The notes under the pieces are model-generated. The model was given only the letters and a program-made list of their open reading frames with translations, was not told where the DNA came from and did no database searches. Below, piece after piece: positions 6,249-10,389 of a stretch of 10,389 nt of DNA; the first letter of the stretch is position 1, and each line of letters opens with the position of its first letter. This stretch comes from Chlorobiota bacterium (GTDB lineage: Bacteria; Bacteroidota; Bacteroidia; Flavobacteriales; Flavobacteriaceae). Position numbers and translations under genes: made by a program. The stretch lies in contig JAADEB010000093.1 in NCBI GenBank assembly GCA_013153655.1, positions 1 through 10,389 of the forward strand. Direction: 5' to 3'.

Positions 6249-7874
6249 TTATTTCCCGTACATCTTCTCCCGCAATTCCTTGATTTTGGGATCGCTCATG
6301 TATTCGTCGAAGGTCATGAGGCGATCGATGGTGCCGTTGGGAGTAATTTCGATGATACGGTTGGCCACGGTTTGGGCGAATTCGTGATCGCGGGTGGTGA
6401 AGATGACGGTTCCTTTATAGCGCTTCAAAGCGTTGTTGAGCGCCTGGATGCTTTCCAGGTCCAGGTGGTTGGTGGGTTCGTCGAGCATGAGCACATTGGC
6501 GCGTTGCAACATCATACGCGAGAGCATGGCCCGGATGCGTTCGCCTCCGGACAACACCTTGACGGATTTCAGGGCTTCTTCGCCGCTAAAAAGCATTTTT
6601 CCCAGGAAACCGCGCAAGTTGACTTCCTCGCGGTCTTCCTGTGTTTTGGCATATTGGCGCAACCAGTCCACCAGGCTGATATCTTCTTGGAAATACGGCG
6701 TATTGTCGTAGGGCAGGTAGGCGCGAATGGTGGTTACGCCCCAGCGGTAGGTTCCGGTATCGGGTTCTAGGCGGTCGTTGATGATTTCGTAGAAGGCCGT
6801 GGTGGCACGGGAATCCTTGGACAGCAGCAAAACCTTGTCGCCTTTGTTGAGCCGGAATTCGGCCTTGGCAAACAGGAGTTCGTCGTCCAGGGATTTGGAC
6901 AGGTTTTCGCATTCGAAGATTTGGTCGCCGGCTTCGCGTTCCTGTTCGAAAATAATACCCGGATAGCGCCGGCTGGACGGACGAATGTCTTCGGGTTTGA
7001 GTTTTTCCAGCATTTTTTTGCGCGCCGTAGCTTGTTTGGATTTGGCCACATTGGCCGAAAAACGGCGGATAAATTCTTCCAGTTCCTTGCGTTTTTCCTC
7101 CAATTTTTTGTTTTGCTGCGCCCGCTGGCGTGCGGCCAGTTGGCTGGATTGGTACCAGAAAGAATAGTTCCCGGTGTAGAAATTCAATTTTCCGTAATCG
7201 ATATCCACGATATGGGTACATACGGCGTCCAGGAAGTGGCGGTCGTGCGATACCACAATCACCGTGTTATCGTAATTGGCCAGGAAATCTTCCAGCCAAG
7301 CTACCGTCTCAAAGTCCAAGTCGTTGGTAGGCTCGTCCAAAATCAAAACGTCGGGATTGCCGAAAAGCGCTTGTGCCAACAAAACGCGCACCTTCATTTT
7401 GGGTTCCAAATCCTTCATTTTCATATAGTGCATATCCTCGGGAACCCCCAAATGGGACAAGAGGGCGGCGGCGTCGGCTTCGGCATTCCACCCGTCCATT
7501 TCTTCGAAGCGCACTTGGAGTTCACCCACACGTTCGGCATCTTTATCATTAAAATCTTCTTTGGCGTATAAGGCATCCATTTCCTTCATGATATCATAGA
7601 GCTCGCGATTGCCCATGATCACCGTGTCGAGCACCGTGTAGTCGTCATATTTATGGTGGTCCTGTTCCAAGACCGACATGCGTTTGCCTTTCTCCAATTC
7701 CACATGCCCGGTGGTGGGGTCCATTTCGCCCGAAAGAATTTTCAGGAAAGTGGATTTTCCCGCACCGTTGGCACCGATGATGCCGTAGCAATTGCCTTTG
7801 GTGAATTGCGCGTTTACTTCGTCAAACAAAACCCTTTTGCCGAATTGTATGGAAACATTATTGACTTTTAGCAT
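6249..7874 (-). CDS. ABC-F family ATPase, YbiT-like, with a degenerate second ATP site
   Basis: ABC-F proteins are soluble tandem ATPases that bind the ribosomal E site and relieve stalling or influence early elongation (family knowledge). The 541-residue product has two nucleotide-binding domains joined by a basic helical linker (about 243-310, containing RFSANVAKSKQATARKK). Domain 1 has an intact Walker A (GANGAGKST, 34-42), Walker B (VLILDEPTNDLD, 177-187) and switch His (VVSHDRHF), but its signature is LEPKM (156-160) instead of LSGGQ. Domain 2 keeps LSGGE (441-445) and VLMLDEPTNHLD (461-472), but its Walker A position reads SKDSRATT (352-359), lacking the lysine and glycines, and its switch His is Arg495 (TTRDHEF). 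The overall pattern, including RVLLAQALF after the signature, is closest to E. coli YbiT as I remember it. A TTG at 7895 is the alternative start, but it lies inside the promoter element, so I chose the ATG at 7874 (MLKVNNVSIQFGKR). There is no transmembrane segment. Confidence 0.93.
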   Translation of the reverse strand: MLKVNNVSIQFGKRVLFDEVNAQFTKGNCYGIIGANGAGKSTFLKILSGEMDPTTGHVELEKGKRMSVLEQDHHKYDDYTVLDTVIMGNRELYDIMKEMDALYAKEDFNDKDAERVGELQVRFEEMDGWNAEADAAALLSHLGVPEDMHYMKMKDLEPKMKVRVLLAQALFGNPDVLILDEPTNDLDFETVAWLEDFLANYDNTVIVVSHDRHFLDAVCTHIVDIDYGKLNFYTGNYSFWYQSSQLAARQRAQQNKKLEEKRKELEEFIRRFSANVAKSKQATARKKMLEKLKPEDIRPSSRRYPGIIFEQEREAGDQIFECENLSKSLDDELLFAKAEFRLNKGDKVLLLSKDSRATTAFYEIINDRLEPDTGTYRWGVTTIRAYLPYDNTPYFQEDISLVDWLRQYAKTQEDREEVNLRGFLGKMLFSGEEALKSVKVLSGGERIRAMLSRMMLQRANVLMLDEPTNHLDLESIQALNNALKRYKGTVIFTTRDHEFAQTVANRIIEITPNGTIDRLMTFDEYMSDPKIKELREKMYGK

Positions 7875-7892
7875 CCCAAATAAAATTTTGCG

Positions 7893-7900
7893 CAAAAATA
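7893..7900 (-). promoter_or_regulatory. Candidate -7 promoter element for the ABC-F gene
   Basis: The minus strand reads TATTTTTG, matching TAnnTTTG, 18 bp upstream of the ATG at 7874. It predicts a leader of about 13-16 nt. It implies the ABC-F gene can be transcribed separately from the DUF2461 operon that ends 80 bp upstream. Confidence 0.5.
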
Positions 7901-7954
7901 CGACATTTCCCCGAAGCGATCCCTTATTTTGTCATATTATTTAGTTAATGCAGT

Positions 7955-8626
7955 TTAAATATTTTTTGATATTTCCAAAAGAAATTTATTCCATGCTTCC
8001 ATGGCATGGAAATGGGCGGCTATAAATTCCGAAGGATCTCCCAAAAAAGTTTCCCGGGGATAGGTGCGATAAGTATAAAAGCGTTTGTTCAATATCAAGG
8101 GTTCTTTTGCGGCCGTTTCCATCCATTCTTTGAAGGGTAATCGTTTGTTTCGTTCGCCCAGTAAACCTTCGGGGAAGAAGCGGCGAAGAAGCGGATCTTC
8201 ATGAATGGCGCGAATCCGGGCGGGATTCCGGTGGATGGCCTCGCGAATACGAAAAAGCATTTCCTTGGAGGGTCGGTATAATCCGGTACCGATAAAATTT
8301 TCATCGGCGCCCAATTGGAAATAGAGTTCGGGATAGCGGTCGTTTTTTCTACCACCTTTGGACACCACGGCGCCCATCCACAATTTATAGGGGCTTTTAT
8401 CGGCCGAAAAACGGGTGTCGCGATAAAAACGGAACATTAAGTCCCGCGGTTGTATCATGGGCGGCAAATCCATATCCCGGCGTAAGCTTTCCATCACATA
8501 TCCTACCAACAACTCAAAAGGCCGGAAAACATCCCGCTCGAATCTTTCCCGGTTGGCCTTAAACCAAGGCCTGTTCATGTTTTGCTTCAATTCGTCCAAA
8601 AAGGCATAATAGGCCGGCGTAATCAT
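7955..8626 (-). CDS. DUF2461 domain-containing protein (TIGR02453 family)
   Basis: The 223-residue product matches the DUF2461/TIGR02453 family, whose biochemical role is not known to me. The family landmarks are visible: an N-terminal helix with PWFKANRERFE (20-30), then the diagnostic FRFYRDTRFSADKSPYK (65-81), a strand ELYFQLGADENFIGTGLYRPS (roughly 100-120), and a conserved C-terminal helical region. The length is usual for the family. There is no signal peptide or membrane segment, so a cytoplasmic location is inferred. It starts 6 bp after the DUF4159 stop codon and is the last gene of the terC operon. ATG at 8626 (MITPAYYAFLDEL) is the natural start for this family. Confidence 0.9.
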   Translation of the reverse strand: MITPAYYAFLDELKQNMNRPWFKANRERFERDVFRPFELLVGYVMESLRRDMDLPPMIQPRDLMFRFYRDTRFSADKSPYKLWMGAVVSKGGRKNDRYPELYFQLGADENFIGTGLYRPSKEMLFRIREAIHRNPARIRAIHEDPLLRRFFPEGLLGERNKRLPFKEWMETAAKEPLILNKRFYTYRTYPRETFLGDPSEFIAAHFHAMEAWNKFLLEISKNI

Positions 8627-8632
8627 ACGGCA

Positions 8633-9280
8633 TCAATGTGTAAAAACATAATATAATATATTGTATCCCATACGCAGGCCTTCCAAATGTTTTTCGGGCG
8701 GGTCGCGATGTACTTCATAGGATTCCCATCCGTCGCCCAGGTCGGTTTCATAGGTATAGAGCAATACGAGTCTTCCATCCACAAAGATGCCGAAAGCCTG
8801 CGGGCGCTTGCCGTCGTGTTCGTGAATTTTGGGGAGACCTCCTGGAAAGTCGAAAGGGGCATGAAACAATTCGAAATCCGCGGGAAGTTCCTGCAATTCC
8901 TTATCGGGAAAAATCCGGCGGATGGCTTCGCGTGCGTATTTATCCATCCCGTAGTTATCGTCGATATGCAAAAAACCTCCGCTTTCAAGATAAAGGCGCA
9001 GATTGGCGGCTTCGTCGTCGGTAAAATAAATACGGCCATGGCCCGTGGCATGGATGTAGGGATAGCGAAAAATGTCGGGACTTCCGGGTCGCACCACCGC
9101 TTGCTCCGGTTCCAGAACCATTCCTTGTTCGCGTGCAAAACGAATCAGGTTGGGCAATGATGTCCGTTGGTTGGCATACCAATCACCCCCGCCTCCGTAT
9201 TGCAACAGAGCCAATTGTTGTGCCCGGCTACCAAAGCCGGAAAAGATCAGTAATATCAAAATACAATACCGCTTTATCAT
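8633..9280 (-). CDS. Exported DUF4159 domain-containing protein
   Basis: The 215-residue product starts with a Sec signal peptide (MIKRYCILILLIFSGFGSRA, cleavage probably before QQ), so it is periplasmic or surface-bound. The mature part carries the DUF4159 hallmarks: YGGGGDWYANQRTSLPNLI (28-46), the IYFTDDEAANLRLYLESGG strand-helix (about 84-102), GFLHIDDNYGMD (102-113), and ETDLGDGWE (178-186) near the C-terminus. Family members are predicted to have a glutamine-amidotransferase-like fold, but I know of no established activity. The ATG at 9280 is chosen because it begins the signal peptide; an in-frame ATG at 9340 would add 20 polar residues in front of it. The first 53 bases overlap the end of the upstream small gene in another frame, which suggests translational coupling. 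Confidence 0.9.
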   Translation of the reverse strand: MIKRYCILILLIFSGFGSRAQQLALLQYGGGGDWYANQRTSLPNLIRFAREQGMVLEPEQAVVRPGSPDIFRYPYIHATGHGRIYFTDDEAANLRLYLESGGFLHIDDNYGMDKYAREAIRRIFPDKELQELPADFELFHAPFDFPGGLPKIHEHDGKRPQAFGIFVDGRLVLLYTYETDLGDGWESYEVHRDPPEKHLEGLRMGYNILYYVFTH

Positions 9281-9467
9281 CCGGTTTGTTTTTGTGTTGA
9301 AGATAATAAATTTCGTAGGACTTTCCGGCCGTTTGTTCAAAAGCCATATCCGCCACTTCGTAGCCTTTTCGCGTCCATTGTTGCATCACCAGCAATCGCT
9401 GCTCGGGTTTATAAATCTTGTAGGCACAGGCATGGCAAGTGCCTTTACGGAAATTACGGTTTTTCAT
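9228..9467 (-). CDS. Small CxxC protein of unknown function
   Basis: This is a 79-residue frame starting MKNRNFRKGTCHACAYKIYK and ending ITDLFRLW. I do not recognise its family. It has a single CHAC (CxxC) motif at residues 11-14, which could bind a metal or undergo redox chemistry, then a mixed helix/strand segment (RLLVMQQWTRKGYEV, later KSYEIYYLQHKNK). There is no signal peptide or membrane segment. Its codons look like those of its neighbours. It overlaps the end of the TerC gene by 14 bp and the start of the DUF4159 gene by 53 bp. It fills what would otherwise be a 173-bp gap in a compact operon, which supports it being real. The long overlap with the DUF4159 signal peptide is the main reason for doubt. 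Confidence 0.65.
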   Translation of the reverse strand: MKNRNFRKGTCHACAYKIYKPEQRLLVMQQWTRKGYEVADMAFEQTAGKSYEIYYLQHKNKPDDKAVLYFDITDLFRLW

Positions 9468-10203
9468 CGGAGGATTTTTGAGGTTGAACGGGACGGATAC
9501 GTAAATTGATCATTTCCACCATAAAGGCGTAGAAGAAAGCAAAATAAATGTAACCCTTAGGCACATGCACATGAAAAGCTTCGGCCACCAACATGGTTCC
9601 GATAAGAATCAGGAACGAAAGCCCCAAAATCTGCAAAGTAGGATATCTGACGATAAAATCGCCGATTACGTTGATAAACAAAATCATGATAACAATGGAT
9701 ATAATCACCGCAACGGCCATGATCACCACATGCTCCGTCAGACCGATGGCCGTCAAAATACTGTCGAACGAAAAGACGATGTCGAGCATCATCACTTGCC
9801 ACACAATGGCATTGAAACGTTCGCGCGAAAACTTGATGGACTTTACGGGAGCCGAACCGGAGGTGACTTTTTCATGAATTTCGGAGGTGCTTTTGGCCAA
9901 GAGAAAAAGTCCGCCCAGGAGCAGAATCAAATCTTTTATGCTCAATGAAATGCCGCGAAAAGTAATAATGGGATCGGTGGCGCGGATAATATAGGATATG
10001 CCCAACAGGAAAATGAGCCGGACAATCATGGCCATGCCCAGTCCCAGCACACGGGCACGGCGTTGCTGTTTTTTGCCGGGAAGTTTGGAGGTCAGGATGG
10101 AAATAAAAATAATGTTGTCCACCCCCAGCACGATTTCCAGGAAAGTAAGGGTGGCCAGGGCGATCCACGCATCCGGGGTAGTAAAAATTTCCCATCCGTT
10201 CAT
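9454..10203 (-). CDS. TerC-family integral membrane protein (probable metal-ion transporter)
   Basis: The 249-residue product is a polytopic inner-membrane protein of the TerC family. Members include E. coli Alx (manganese export) and Bacillus YceF/YkoY, linked to manganese export and metalation of secreted enzymes (family knowledge). The two acidic membrane motifs are present: EIVLGVDNIIF (23-33, with Asp29 and Asn30) and DIVFSFDSI (141-149, with Asp141 and Asp147). About seven hydrophobic segments can be seen, roughly at 13-36, 55-73, 88-103, 132-155, 159-180, 188-208 and 218-233. A charged loop of about 30 residues (104-130) precedes the second motif. Substrate specificity cannot be read from the sequence, so manganese is an inference. 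It is the first gene of a four-gene operon. ATG at 10203 follows a good promoter element. Confidence 0.93.
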   Translation of the reverse strand: MNGWEIFTTPDAWIALATLTFLEIVLGVDNIIFISILTSKLPGKKQQRRARVLGLGMAMIVRLIFLLGISYIIRATDPIITFRGISLSIKDLILLLGGLFLLAKSTSEIHEKVTSGSAPVKSIKFSRERFNAIVWQVMMLDIVFSFDSILTAIGLTEHVVIMAVAVIISIVIMILFINVIGDFIVRYPTLQILGLSFLILIGTMLVAEAFHVHVPKGYIYFAFFYAFMVEMINLRIRPVQPQKSSDEKP

Positions 10204-10226
10204 TCGATGAAAATTATAATATCTTA

Positions 10227-10234
10227 CAAAGATA
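10227..10234 (-). promoter_or_regulatory. Candidate -7 promoter element for the terC operon
   Basis: The minus strand reads TATCTTTG, matching TAnnTTTG, 23 bp before the ATG at 10203. It predicts a leader of about 18-20 nt. A run of nine A residues (minus strand, 10263-10271) lies about 30 bp further upstream and could act as an UP-like element. No TTG at -33 was seen. Confidence 0.5.
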
Positions 10235-10348
10235 TAAAATGTTATTCATGACCGGTTGTTTATTTTTTTTTAGAATTAGGCGGTTAAATAATACGCAGAA
10301 AAAACATCATGTGAGCAATGTAAATGGGTAAAGAATAGCAAACCCTAA

Positions 10349-10366
10349 ATCCGCCATTAGGCGGAT
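10349..10366. other. Small perfect hairpin, 7-bp stem
   Basis: ATCCGCC (10349-10355) pairs exactly with GGCGGAT (10360-10366) around the loop ATTA. It could be the stem of a terminator for a gene outside the window or a small intergenic repeat. No T-run follows it on the plus strand, and TTTAGGGTTTG follows on the minus strand. The surrounding 10284-10389 contains only short open frames that I cannot support as genes. Confidence 0.4.
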
Positions 10367-10389
10367 AAGCGCGTTGGCCCGGCAAAAAT

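Noticed and set aside
6921..7571. 216-codon open frame antisense to the ABC-F gene
   Set aside because: It mirrors the linker and first domain of a confident ABC-F gene and shows no protein family features.
6249..7874. ABC-F gene as a pseudogene because of its degenerate second Walker A
   Set aside because: The frame is intact over 541 codons, the other motifs (LSGGE, Walker B2, linker) are preserved, and a promoter element is present. Changes are confined to one ATP site.
7875..7895. TTG start at 7895 adding seven residues to the ABC-F protein
   Set aside because: The TTG is part of the TATTTTTG promoter element and would lie upstream of the predicted transcription start; the ATG at 7874 begins at the usual family N-terminus.
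9281..9340. Upstream ATG at 9340 for the DUF4159 protein
   Set aside because: It would bury the signal peptide behind 20 polar residues; the ATG at 9280 directly begins a standard signal peptide.
9565..9948. 127-codon plus-strand frame opposite the TerC gene
   Set aside because: It is antisense to a clear TerC membrane protein; its His/Asn/Asp-rich translation is what antisense reading of hydrophobic codons produces.
10284..10388. Open frame on the minus strand at the window edge (C-terminal end of a gene?)
   Set aside because: Only 34 codons are visible, with no motif, and another frame in the same stretch is open for nearly as long. It also contains the hairpin and repeat, so coding cannot be supported.

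Overview
The window comes from a bacterial chromosome, almost certainly a member of the Bacteroidota. Four things point there: a very long (1463-residue) TamB protein encoded back-to-back with tsaD; an ABC-F protein, a DUF4159 protein and a DUF2461 protein of the kinds common in that phylum; no obvious Shine-Dalgarno sequences; and a match to the Bacteroidota -7 promoter consensus TAnnTTTG a short distance upstream of every gene that should have its own promoter. No mobile element, CRISPR array, tRNA or rRNA was seen. The gene content is mostly housekeeping.

Layout. Positions 1-201 (minus) hold the first 67 codons of an exported protein that runs off the window. Positions 202-676 contain no gene, but about 300 of these bases are a mosaic of different short tandem repeats (unit length 6-8). 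tsaD (677-1717, minus) and tamB (1724-6115, plus) are divergent, with only 6 bp between their start codons, so each promoter lies inside or at the edge of the other gene. tamB converges on an ABC-F gene (6249-7874, minus), and an 11-bp perfect inverted repeat lies between their ends. Upstream of the ABC-F gene, a tightly packed minus-strand cluster runs from 10203 down to 7955: a TerC-family membrane protein, a 79-residue CxxC protein of unknown function, an exported DUF4159 protein and a DUF2461 protein. The gaps and overlaps are -14, -53 and +6 bp, so it reads as one operon. The last 186 bases hold the terC promoter, a small hairpin and no confident gene.

How the genes relate. TsaD makes the t6A modification of tRNAs reading ANN codons. 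The ABC-F protein probably acts on the ribosome. TamB spans the periplasm and serves outer-membrane lipid or protein assembly. The TerC protein probably moves a metal ion, likely manganese, across the inner membrane. The functions of DUF4159, DUF2461 and the small CxxC protein are unknown.

The points most worth a second look are the ABC-F protein with one intact and one decayed composite ATP site, the near-leaderless tsaD/tamB divergent start, the tandem-repeat mosaic, and the overlapping small gene in the TerC operon. I saw no clear evidence of a wholly new multi-gene system.
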